A stretch of DNA of 20,121 nt from Bacillota bacterium (lineage in GTDB: Bacteria; Bacillota; Clostridia; Clostridiales; Clostridiaceae): positions 1-20,121 of the forward strand of contig JAEXZL010000117.1 of the NCBI GenBank assembly GCA_023451395.1, written 5' to 3'. The translations under genes were made by a program, and so were the position numbers. Positions 1 through 6,679 of this stretch are shown here, one piece after another (the stretch's first letter is position 1; the number at the start of each line of letters is the position of its first letter). The notes beneath the pieces were generated by a model. That model was not told where the DNA came from, ran no database searches, and saw nothing but the letters and a program-made list of their open reading frames with translations.

Positions 1-503
1 GTCTTTATAGAGATTACCCTGACCTGGAAGCTTTTTTAACTCTTACAGAAGAAGAGCTTGCTATGAGAATAAAAACTATTGGTCTTTATAAAAATAAGGC
101 TAAAAATATAATTAAAATGTGCCATCAGCTTAAAGAAAATTTTAAGGGGGAGGTACCTAGTACTATGGAGGGAATTACCTCCCTAGCTGGAGCAGGAAGA
201 AAAACAGCCAACGTAGTTTTGTCAAATGCCTTTGGGGTTCCTGCTATTGCAGTGGATACTCATGTGTTTAGAGTATCCAATAGAATAGGGCTTGCAGATG
301 CAAAAAATGTAGAGCTTACAGAGGAACAGCTTATGAAGGAGCTTCCTAAAAAAGAATGGTCATTGGCTCACCATCTGTTAATCTTTCATGGTAGGCGCTG
401 CTGTTATGCCCGTAAGCCTGATTGTGGAAGGTGTGTCATAAGAGAGCAATGCAATTATTATAAAGAGCTTACTAAGGAAATAAAAGGACAAAAAACTAAA
501 TAG
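1..503 (+). CDS. nth: Endonuclease III (5'-truncated by window edge)
   Basis: DNA glycosylase/AP lyase of base-excision repair, removing oxidised pyrimidines. The open frame runs from base 3, and comparison with E. coli Nth (211 aa) suggests roughly 50 N-terminal residues lie outside the window; the first ATG in view (63) is internal. The helix-hairpin-helix reads LAGAGRKTANVV, with the catalytic Lys codon at 201-203. The catalytic Asp is in AVDTHVF (codon 255-257). The C-terminus has the four-cysteine 4Fe-4S loop with spacing C-x6-C-x2-C-x5-C (CYARKPDC, then GRC and VIREQC). All key residues are present, so the gene looks functional. It is the last gene of its unit, with a terminator 30 nt after the stop. 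Confidence 0.96.
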   Translation, partial: LYRDYPDLEAFLTLTEEELAMRIKTIGLYKNKAKNIIKMCHQLKENFKGEVPSTMEGITSLAGAGRKTANVVLSNAFGVPAIAVDTHVFRVSNRIGLADAKNVELTEEQLMKELPKKEWSLAHHLLIFHGRRCCYARKPDCGRCVIREQCNYYKELTKEIKGQKTK

Positions 504-532
504 TAAAAGGCTGAAGTACCTCTTAATAAATA

Positions 533-581
533 AACAGTAGCACTGGTAGAATAAAAATTCTGTGAGTGCTACTGTTTTTTT
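533..581 (+). terminator. Rho-independent terminator after nth
   Basis: Perfect 11-bp inverted repeat, aacagtagcac (533-543) against gtgctactgtt (566-576), followed by a T run. It lies 30 nt after the nth stop codon. Confidence 0.9.
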
Positions 582-650
582 ATTAATTATAATACCCTAT
601 AAGAAATATTATTTCATTTTTAATCATTTATTAATAATAGAAGAATTATC

Positions 651-1505
651 CTATCTTACATCCTCAACCCTTTTTTCCAAAGCTCTTTCTAAGAGAGAGG
701 GATCTTTCATATGCCTTCGGAAAATCTTCATGGATTTTGCAAAATAAAGTCCGTCACAGAACCTTTCATCAGATACGAAGCCTAAGGTCAGAACTTTTTT
801 TGCAGTTAAAGCATCATTATTTACCGGAACTGCTTTGTTCTTTTCTTTCCCAAGGGCTAGAAATAATCCTGTTGTACCAAATTCATATACATGATGATAT
901 ATGTATCTAAGGCCAATGGACTTTAAATTTGTTATAAAAAAGGATGTATGAAAAGGACTTGCGTCAATGACAGCCTTAGGCAGTATATTATGCTTGTCCA
1001 AGAAAATTAGAAGGTTAACAGCAAGCTTTATTAATGGTCCTGGTATAGACATAATGAGACCTGCTAGCTTGTCCGTAGAATTTGTATCTGAGTTTTTAGT
1101 GTTTTCTACCATTTTGTCAATGGCTTCAGAAATTTCCTGAAGGGTTTCTGTGCCTTTAAAGACAAGCTTTACAGTAGTTCCTGCAGAATCATCTCTAAGA
1201 GTCCTTTGCACCACAAAGGATACCCATATCTTATGTCTTGTATATATGTTACCATTCATAACAAATCTATTTAAAGCGGGTCTTAAGGCAATGGTTCTTA
1301 CCATAGCTGCAATAATTATCTTAAAATAATTATAATCTAAACCTTGAGACTTTTTATCCTTTATGAATTCATCAAGAGGCTCGCAAAAAAAATCATCATT
1401 GAAAAGATTTTGAGAGTCTGTTCTAGTTTTCATGATGTAGGGTATAATCCTTGAAAAGGGCTCTATATCATAAACTTTTCTACCGTCATATCTTTTTCCA
1501 AACAA
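651..1505 (-). CDS. Stand-alone E2/CAT-fold acyltransferase homologue (2-oxoacid dehydrogenase acyltransferase family)
   Basis: Resembles only the catalytic domain of dihydrolipoyl acyltransferases (Pfam 2-oxoacid_dh) and chloramphenicol acetyltransferase. There is no lipoyl domain or E3-binding domain, and no E1/E3 genes nearby. The segment SFFITNLKSIGL to LFLALGKEK matches the E2 core, and the C-terminal VLTLGFVSDERFCDG aligns with the active-site motif DHRxxDG. The catalytic His position is Glu (codon 767-765), so normal acyltransferase chemistry is doubtful; Asp and Gly of the motif remain. The longest frame starts at GTG 1517, but that codon overlaps the Shine-Dalgarno AAGGTGG. The TTG at 1505, 8 nt beyond it, is better placed and gives 284 aa. 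A good sigma-A promoter lies upstream. The substrate is unknown. Confidence 0.75.
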   Translation of the reverse strand: MFGKRYDGRKVYDIEPFSRIIPYIMKTRTDSQNLFNDDFFCEPLDEFIKDKKSQGLDYNYFKIIIAAMVRTIALRPALNRFVMNGNIYTRHKIWVSFVVQRTLRDDSAGTTVKLVFKGTETLQEISEAIDKMVENTKNSDTNSTDKLAGLIMSIPGPLIKLAVNLLIFLDKHNILPKAVIDASPFHTSFFITNLKSIGLRYIYHHVYEFGTTGLFLALGKEKNKAVPVNNDALTAKKVLTLGFVSDERFCDGLYFAKSMKIFRRHMKDPSLLERALEKRVEDVR

Positions 1506-1564
1506 AGAAGTCACCACCTTTTATAAAATAATTTAAATAATTCGAAATAGTAAAATATATTTCT

Positions 1565-1593
1565 ATAATACAGGGGATTTGACTATTTATCAA
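1565..1593 (-). promoter_or_regulatory. Sigma-A-type promoter for the E2-like gene
   Basis: On the minus strand, TTGATA (1593-1588), a 17-bp spacer, then TATTAT (1570-1565). It lies about 60 nt upstream of the translation start. Confidence 0.6.
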
Positions 1594-1649
1594 ATTATTA
1601 TTACATTTATTGTGTAAATAACATACTTATATTTAATATAAAGTATAAA

Positions 1650-1674
1650 TAAAAAACCGGAGACTAAGCTCCGG
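1650..1674 (-). terminator. Terminator overlapping the end of the EamA gene
   Basis: On the minus strand, CCGGAG (1674-1669), a 6-nt loop and CTCCGG (1662-1657) are followed by TTTTTT. The stem encodes the last residues of the transporter and its TAG stop codon sits in the loop. Confidence 0.85.
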
Positions 1675-2539
1675 AAATTTTGCCTTTTCTATAATTATAA
1701 ATAAAAATTCCTCCATAAGCACTTATAATAAGAAGGTAACCCAAAATGCTGGAGGCATCAGGGATTTCCTTAAGAATTATTATACTTAATAGTGCTGAAA
1801 AGATAATTTGACTATAGTCAAAAATCGATATATCGCTGGCAGGGGCATATTTGTAGGCAATAGTTAATGAAAATTGAGCTATGGATGCAAAGGCTCCTGC
1901 GCCTAGAAGGCAGGCAAACTGATATAAAGTTAGCGGTTTATATATTGCTATCATAAAGGGAAGCAATGAAACTATTGAGACAAAGGAAAAATAAAATACT
2001 ATGGTATAGTACTTTTCTCTTCCACCTAAAAACCTCACAAAGGTATAGGCACTTCCAGCAAAGACAGCTGAGGAAAGCCCTATAAGTGATGGCATTATAT
2101 TGGACGAAAAGCCAGGCTTAATGATAAATAAGGTTCCTATAAAGGCTATAATAAGTGCTATAACCTGGGTAGGTTTGATTTTTTCCTTTAAAAATAAATA
2201 GGAAAAAATAATTACAAAGAATGGGCTTAGCTTATTTAACATTGTAGAATCAGATAAAACCAAATTATCTATAGCATAAAAGTTTGCAACGATGCCTAAG
2301 GTGCCTAGAATAGAACGGGCTAATAGATATTTTTGATTTTCCTTTTTTCCAAAGAAGCTTTCCTTATGAAAAACTATAAGTATAAATGCTACTATAAGTG
2401 AAACAAGATTTCTAAAGAATGTTTTTTCAATAGAAGGAATGTCTCCTGATAGCTTAACAAAAAGTGCCATTACTGAAAAGGATAGGGCTGAAATAGTTAT
2501 AAAGAGTATGCCTTTGTTTTTAGCGGTAATATTGTTCAT
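1664..2539 (-). CDS. EamA/DMT-superfamily transporter
   Basis: Integral membrane permease of the drug/metabolite transporter superfamily. At 291 aa it has the family's usual length, with about ten hydrophobic helices in two repeated EamA halves (about 8-140 and 150-283). Typical landmarks are the first helix (ISALSFSVMALFVKLSG), FFRNLVSL near residue 42, and LFLKEKIKPTQ at the end of the first half with its equivalent ILKEIPDASS in the second. The ATG at 2539 has AAGGATG about 7 nt upstream. It is transcribed from its own promoter, divergently from ddl, and stops inside its terminator. The substrate cannot be read from sequence; members export amino acids, nucleotide-related compounds or other metabolites. 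Confidence 0.9.
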   Translation of the reverse strand: MNNITAKNKGILFITISALSFSVMALFVKLSGDIPSIEKTFFRNLVSLIVAFILIVFHKESFFGKKENQKYLLARSILGTLGIVANFYAIDNLVLSDSTMLNKLSPFFVIIFSYLFLKEKIKPTQVIALIIAFIGTLFIIKPGFSSNIMPSLIGLSSAVFAGSAYTFVRFLGGREKYYTIVFYFSFVSIVSLLPFMIAIYKPLTLYQFACLLGAGAFASIAQFSLTIAYKYAPASDISIFDYSQIIFSALLSIIILKEIPDASSILGYLLIISAYGGIFIYNYRKGKISGA

Positions 2540-2562
2540 TTAATCACATCCTTCAATGATTT

Positions 2563-2590
2563 ATTCTAATATAACTTTTGTTAATGTCAA
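2563..2590 (-). promoter_or_regulatory. Sigma-A-type promoter for the EamA gene
   Basis: On the minus strand, a consensus -35 TTGACA (2590-2585), a 16-bp spacer and TAGAAT (2568-2563), about 25 nt before the start codon. It is divergent to the ddl promoter. Confidence 0.7.
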
Positions 2591-2618
2591 CATTAGACTT
2601 TTTGTTTCCTGCTCCTGG

Positions 2619-2627
2619 TGGTATAAT
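2619..2627 (+). promoter_or_regulatory. Extended -10 promoter for ddl
   Basis: TGGTATAAT is a full extended -10 (TGn-TATAAT) about 60 nt upstream of the ddl ATG. The -35 region is T-rich without a clear consensus, as is usual for extended -10 promoters. Confidence 0.55.
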
Positions 2628-2686
2628 AATCAAAGATTAATAGTTGAGAATAGAATATTATCTGAAGCAAAGCATGGAGGTAGAAA

Positions 2687-3589
2687 ATGAAAGTAGGAGT
2701 AATTATGGGAGGGATTTCCTCCGAAAGAGAAATATCTCTTCAAAGCGGGGAGAGCATGATAAAGTATTTGAAGGATAGCAAATATGAAGCTGTTCCTGTG
2801 GTAATAGATAAAAAAGAGGATATAATAGACAAAGTTAAGGATATAGATTTTGCACTTTTAGCTCTACATGGAAAATTTGGAGAGGATGGAACTGTACAGG
2901 CAGTGCTTCAAACTCTTGGAATTCCATATTCAGGCTGTGATGCCCTAAGCAGTGGTCTCTGCATGGATAAGGATTTAACCAAAAGAATTTTAAGATCCCA
3001 CGGGCTAAGGACTGCTGATTGGCTTATGGTAGGCTCCTTAGAGGAGATTGATTATAAGGCCATTGAGGAAATGGGCTATCCTGTAGTAATAAAACCAAAT
3101 AGCGGGGGCTCCAGTGTAGCAACCTTTATTATAAAGGAAGCAAAGGAAGTAGAGGCAGCAGTTTTAGAAGGCTTAAAATGGGATAAGGAAATAATGATAG
3201 AAAAATATATAAAAGGTGATGAAATCACATGTCCAATAATGGACGAAGAACTTTATCCTACCTTAGCTATTAAACCAAAAGCTTCCTTCTTTGATTATGC
3301 GGCAAAGTATACCGAAGGAGCTACAGAGGAATTTATTGTAGAGCTTGAAAAGAACCTTCAGGAAGAGGTTAATGCCATGGCCTTAGCCTGCTATAAAGCC
3401 TTAAAATGCAGTGTTTATTCTAGGGTGGATCTAATTATTAGTGATGGAGTGCCTTATATTCTGGAGATAAATACTCTTCCAGGAATGACTAAAAATAGCT
3501 TATTCCCTAAAAGTGCTGCAGGTATTGGCATTAGCTTTAGGGAGCTTTTAGAGCTTATAATAGAAAAATCACTTGTTGTAAGGGGATAA
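2687..3589 (+). CDS. ddl: D-alanine--D-alanine ligase
   Basis: ATP-grasp ligase joining two D-Ala for the peptidoglycan pentapeptide; cytoplasmic. At 300 aa it matches short DdlB-type enzymes. The N-terminal MGGISSERE motif carries the conserved Glu13 (E15 in E. coli DdlB). Further motifs are GEDGTVQA, PYSGCDALSSGL, the ATP-grasp segment VIKPNSGGSS, Arg246 in YSRVDL and Asn262 in EINTLPGMT. The DYAAKYTEG segment keeps the Tyr region typical of D-Ala ligases rather than VanA-type D-lactate ligases, so this is the housekeeping enzyme and not a resistance ligase. ATG 2687 is preceded by GGAGG. Monocistronic between an extended -10 promoter and a terminator. Confidence 0.96.
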   Translation: MKVGVIMGGISSEREISLQSGESMIKYLKDSKYEAVPVVIDKKEDIIDKVKDIDFALLALHGKFGEDGTVQAVLQTLGIPYSGCDALSSGLCMDKDLTKRILRSHGLRTADWLMVGSLEEIDYKAIEEMGYPVVIKPNSGGSSVATFIIKEAKEVEAAVLEGLKWDKEIMIEKYIKGDEITCPIMDEELYPTLAIKPKASFFDYAAKYTEGATEEFIVELEKNLQEEVNAMALACYKALKCSVYSRVDLIISDGVPYILEINTLPGMTKNSLFPKSAAGIGISFRELLELIIEKSLVVRG

Positions 3590-3598
3590 AATAATGCA

Positions 3599-3643
3599 AA
3601 ATCTCTCCCATATATAATAATATATGTAGAGAGATTTTTTTTT
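3599..3643 (+). terminator. Rho-independent terminator after ddl
   Basis: aatctctc near 3600 pairs with gagagatt (3629-3636). Inner AT-rich pairing is possible (catatat with atatatg). A run of nine T follows, about 10 nt after the ddl stop. Confidence 0.88.
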
Positions 3644-3742
3644 AACCATTATAATATTAGGTAGACAATTAATTAAAAAATAAGACTTTTATTAATAAAT
3701 ATTTAAGAATTAATATCTATTATATAGGGAGGGGGAGATAAT

Positions 3743-4444
3743 ATGAAAGAGAACACTGCTATAAAGGCTGTAAAAGGATTTGTAAAGGATAATAAAAAAG
3801 AAATAGCAGTACTTGCATTATATTTATTATTAAGTGTCATGTATGTACTATTTAATAAACCTCGAGCAAAGGTTTATGATCTTACCACAGCACTGGACAG
3901 AGCAATACCCTTTACCAAGGAATTTATAATTTTTTATTATTCCTGGTATGCATTTTTGGTGGTAATTATCTTAAGCCTATATTTTAAAGATAGAAAGGGC
4001 TATTTTAAGCTCATGGTGGGATTCTCTATCGGTATAACCGCCTGTTATATAATTTATACAGTCTTTCAGACTACTGTACCTAGGCCTTTATTACTGGGAG
4101 AGGATATCTTTACAAAATTAACAGCCAGAATTTATGCTAATGATAGACCTTATAATTGCTTTCCAAGCATTCATGTGTATACTACCGTTTATGCCTGCTT
4201 TGTTATAGGAGAGGGTTATTTTAAGGATAAAAAGCTCTTTAGAGGTATTTCCAATGTATTAGGAGTGTTAATTGTATTATCAACTTTATATGTGAAACAG
4301 CATGTGATTTTAGATGCCGTTGCTGGAACGGCTTTGGCATACTTCTTATATAGATTGTTTTATAAACAGGAAGGGGAGAGGCTTTTTCAATGGTTAAAGA
4401 AACTATACTTATCGTGGACGATGAAAAAGAAATTAGAGATCTAA
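3743..4444 (+). CDS. PAP2-family membrane phosphatase (Aur1-like branch)
   Basis: Polytopic membrane protein of 233 aa with about six helices, dephosphorylating or transferring lipid phosphates at the membrane's outer face. The motifs are TTVPRP (Arg114), CFPSIHVYTT (His144 of PSxH) and VKQHVILDAVAG (His187 and Asp191, the H-x3-D of motif 3). The motif-1 Lys and motif-3 Arg of classic PAP2 enzymes are not obvious, which fits the Aur1-like branch better than the BcrC/UppP type. The start at 3743 follows a strong GGAGGGGGAG. Its last 18 codons overlap the response-regulator gene by 55 nt in another frame, so co-transcription and translational coupling are likely. The substrate may be an isoprenoid or glycerophospholipid; this is inference from context. 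Confidence 0.85.
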   Translation: MKENTAIKAVKGFVKDNKKEIAVLALYLLLSVMYVLFNKPRAKVYDLTTALDRAIPFTKEFIIFYYSWYAFLVVIILSLYFKDRKGYFKLMVGFSIGITACYIIYTVFQTTVPRPLLLGEDIFTKLTARIYANDRPYNCFPSIHVYTTVYACFVIGEGYFKDKKLFRGISNVLGVLIVLSTLYVKQHVILDAVAGTALAYFLYRLFYKQEGERLFQWLKKLYLSWTMKKKLEI

Positions 4445-5088
4445 TAGAAATTTATCTTAAAAATGAGGGATATAATACTTTAAAGGCATCAGATGGCCTT
4501 GAGGCTTTAACTCTTTTAGAGAATAATGAGGTTCATCTTATAGTATTAGATGTAATGATGCCTAAATTAGATGGAATTCAGGCATGTATGAGAATTAGAG
4601 AAGAAAGAAATACACCAATAATAATGCTGTCAGCTAAATCAGAGGATATGGATAAAATAATGGGCTTAACTACTGGTGCCGATGATTATATTACTAAGCC
4701 CTTTAATCCCCTTGAGCTTATTGCAAGGGTTAAATCCCAATTAAGAAGATATATAAAGCTTAATAATAACAGCTCCCAAAATTCCTCAGCTACCATAGAA
4801 ATTGATGAGTTAACTATAGATACTGAAACCCATGAGGTTATTGTGGAGGGTAAGCAGGTTAGGCTTACCCCTAGAGAGTTTGAAATATTAGAGCTTTTAG
4901 CTAGAAATAGAGGAAAGGTATTTAGTATAGAAAACATCTATGAGAGTGTTTGGAAGGAAAGCTTTATCCAATCTGATAATACTGTTATGGTGCATATAAG
5001 AAAGATACGGGAAAAAATTGAGCATGATCCAAGAAAACCAAGATATATAAAAACAGTTTGGGGAGTAGGATATAAAATTGAAAAATAA
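4390..5088 (+). CDS. VanR-like response regulator (OmpR/PhoB family)
   Basis: DNA-binding response regulator of 232 aa. The receiver domain (about 4-118) has the acidic pair in IVDDEKEI, the phospho-acceptor Asp54 in LDVMMP, and Lys103 in TKPF. The winged-helix output domain (about 133-231) contains LTPREFEILELLA and ends in KTVWGVGYKIEK. The segments GADDYITKPF and LELIARVK, and the C-terminal end, closely resemble enterococcal VanR as I remember it, so I call it VanR-like; no vanHAX genes are present. ATG 4390 lies inside the PAP2 gene and follows GGGGAGAGG by a few nt. The stop overlaps the kinase start by 11 nt. Likely targets are its own operon or nearby envelope genes (inference). Confidence 0.93.
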   Translation: MVKETILIVDDEKEIRDLIEIYLKNEGYNTLKASDGLEALTLLENNEVHLIVLDVMMPKLDGIQACMRIREERNTPIIMLSAKSEDMDKIMGLTTGADDYITKPFNPLELIARVKSQLRRYIKLNNNSSQNSSATIEIDELTIDTETHEVIVEGKQVRLTPREFEILELLARNRGKVFSIENIYESVWKESFIQSDNTVMVHIRKIREKIEHDPRKPRYIKTVWGVGYKIEK

Positions 5089-6601
5089 AAAAGGCTTTTT
5101 TCAAAGACAGATTCATAGAATTGAAAACAGCACTCTTTTTAAGCCAATAAAGCTATTGTGGCAGCTTTTTGTAAGCCGTATGAAAAAAAGCATACGCTTT
5201 GAACTGGTGGTAGCCTTTGGGGTTTGTGTGATAATATCAATAATATTTTTTATTATGAGCAGTAAGCTTTTTTATAATACAGTAACAGAGAGCTATATGG
5301 ATTATAGCAGCTCCTATCATGATATAAAGCAAAGGGCAAAAGCCCTGTCCCATGAGCTAAATTCCAGAGGGTTAAGTTCTAAGGATACAGCTGCCTTTAA
5401 GGACATAATAGAAGACTACTATAACTTACAGGGATCCCATCGTGTCATGATTACGGATACAGAGGGTAATGTACTTTTTAGAACATCAAACTTATCTGAT
5501 GGAAAGGTAGATATACATACTATAATAAAAAATTACATTGAAACCTCAGAATATGATGGCTATTATGAAGCTAAAGAGGTTTATAGTTTTTTTCCTTTGG
5601 AGCTTCAGGATATTAAAGCTTATCTTATAACAAGCTCAATGCCAGAAGCTACTATAAGCTATAAAAATTATATCAGCGAAAATATATTTGTTTCCTTTGT
5701 TATTGCTTTTTTTAGCTTTATTATCTCCTTTTTGATTATTACAAATAGCAGTATGAAGTATATTCAGGAAATTTCAAAGGGGTTAAAGGAAATATCTAGA
5801 GGAAATTTGAGCTATAGATTACCCATAAAAGGGGAAGATGAGCTAGGAAACTTAGCTAATAACATAAATTATATGGCACAGGAGATTGAAACTAAGATTG
5901 AAAATGAAAGAAAGGCTGAAAAGACAAAAAATGAGCTTATCACTAATGTATCTCATGACTTAAGGACTCCATTAACCTCAATTATGGGTTATATAGGTCT
6001 TGCTAGAGATGAAAAGTATAGTGATGAAAAAGAGCTTAAGGAATATCTTGATATTGCCTTTAATAAATCTGAAAGGCTTAAGGTTCTTATAGATGATCTC
6101 TTTGAATATACTAAGCTTACCAATGAGGGTGTTCTTCTAAATTTTCAAAGGCTTAATCTTAATGAATTTTTAGAACAGCTCATTGAGGAGTTAAGACCAT
6201 ATTATGAGGAAAATGATCTTAAGCTAAATGTACTACTGCCAGAAGAGAAAATTTTTATAAATGCAGATACCAATAAGATATTAAGACTCTTCGAAAATCT
6301 CTTTACTAATTCAATAAAATACAGCCACAAGCCTGGAGAAGTTAATGTATCGTTAGAAAAATTCACAGAAACGGTTGTATTCACTATAAGCAACCGAGGA
6401 GATAGAATAGATAAGGATAAGCTTAAAAAAATCTTTGAAAGATTTTATCGTGCGGATGAAGCAAGAAATAGCAGTGTTTCTGGAAGTGGACTTGGTCTTG
6501 CTATAACTAAAAATATCGCTGAGCTCCATAAAGGAAGGGTTTGGGCTGATTGTCAGGAGGATATTATCACCTTTTATGTTCAGCTGCCTTTAGAGAAATA
6601 A
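5078..6601 (+). CDS. VanS-like sensor histidine kinase
   Basis: Membrane sensor kinase of 507 aa, partner of the overlapping response regulator. A basic N-terminus is followed by TM1 (about 40-65), an extracytoplasmic sensor of about 135 residues, TM2 (about 203-225) and a HAMP domain (about 226-278). The HisKA motif is NVSHDLRTPLTS with His293. The ATPase domain has LFTNSIKYS (N box), SNRGDRI in place of the usual DxGxG, FERFYRAD (F box) and SGSGLGLAI (G2). The altered G1 box is usual in the VanS group. The start is TTG at 5078, set by GGGGAGTAGGA 7 nt upstream inside the regulator's last codons; no ATG has comparable support. The sensor loop is much longer than that of VanS(A), so a different ligand is possible. 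Confidence 0.93.
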   Translation: MKNKKGFFQRQIHRIENSTLFKPIKLLWQLFVSRMKKSIRFELVVAFGVCVIISIIFFIMSSKLFYNTVTESYMDYSSSYHDIKQRAKALSHELNSRGLSSKDTAAFKDIIEDYYNLQGSHRVMITDTEGNVLFRTSNLSDGKVDIHTIIKNYIETSEYDGYYEAKEVYSFFPLELQDIKAYLITSSMPEATISYKNYISENIFVSFVIAFFSFIISFLIITNSSMKYIQEISKGLKEISRGNLSYRLPIKGEDELGNLANNINYMAQEIETKIENERKAEKTKNELITNVSHDLRTPLTSIMGYIGLARDEKYSDEKELKEYLDIAFNKSERLKVLIDDLFEYTKLTNEGVLLNFQRLNLNEFLEQLIEELRPYYEENDLKLNVLLPEEKIFINADTNKILRLFENLFTNSIKYSHKPGEVNVSLEKFTETVVFTISNRGDRIDKDKLKKIFERFYRADEARNSSVSGSGLGLAITKNIAELHKGRVWADCQEDIITFYVQLPLEK

Positions 6602-6630
6602 TTTACTTTACAATTATTTGTAACCTATAA

Positions 6631-6670
6631 ACAAAAAACTAATATTCTAATAGTGTAAGAAGTTTTTTGT
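6631..6670 (+). other. Perfect AT-rich inverted repeat ending at the GH25 Shine-Dalgarno
   Basis: ACAAAAAACT (6631-6640) and AGTTTTTTGT (6661-6670) are perfect 10-bp arms around a 20-nt loop. GGAGGG, the ribosome-binding site of the next gene, starts at the very next base. It may be a weak terminator for the kinase operon (T6 lies in the right arm) or an operator/leader hairpin for the lysozyme gene. Confidence 0.5.
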
Positions 6671-6679
6671 GGAGGGAAA

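Noticed and set aside
562..747. 61-codon plus-strand frame after nth
   Set aside because: It begins within the nth terminator, overlaps the end of the E2-like gene on the other strand, and lacks an SD.
2687..6601. A vancomycin-resistance cluster (ddl plus VanRS-like genes)
   Set aside because: The ligase has D-Ala-D-Ala ligase features, and no vanH, vanX or vanY genes are present. VanRS-like and VanW proteins are common in clostridial chromosomes.
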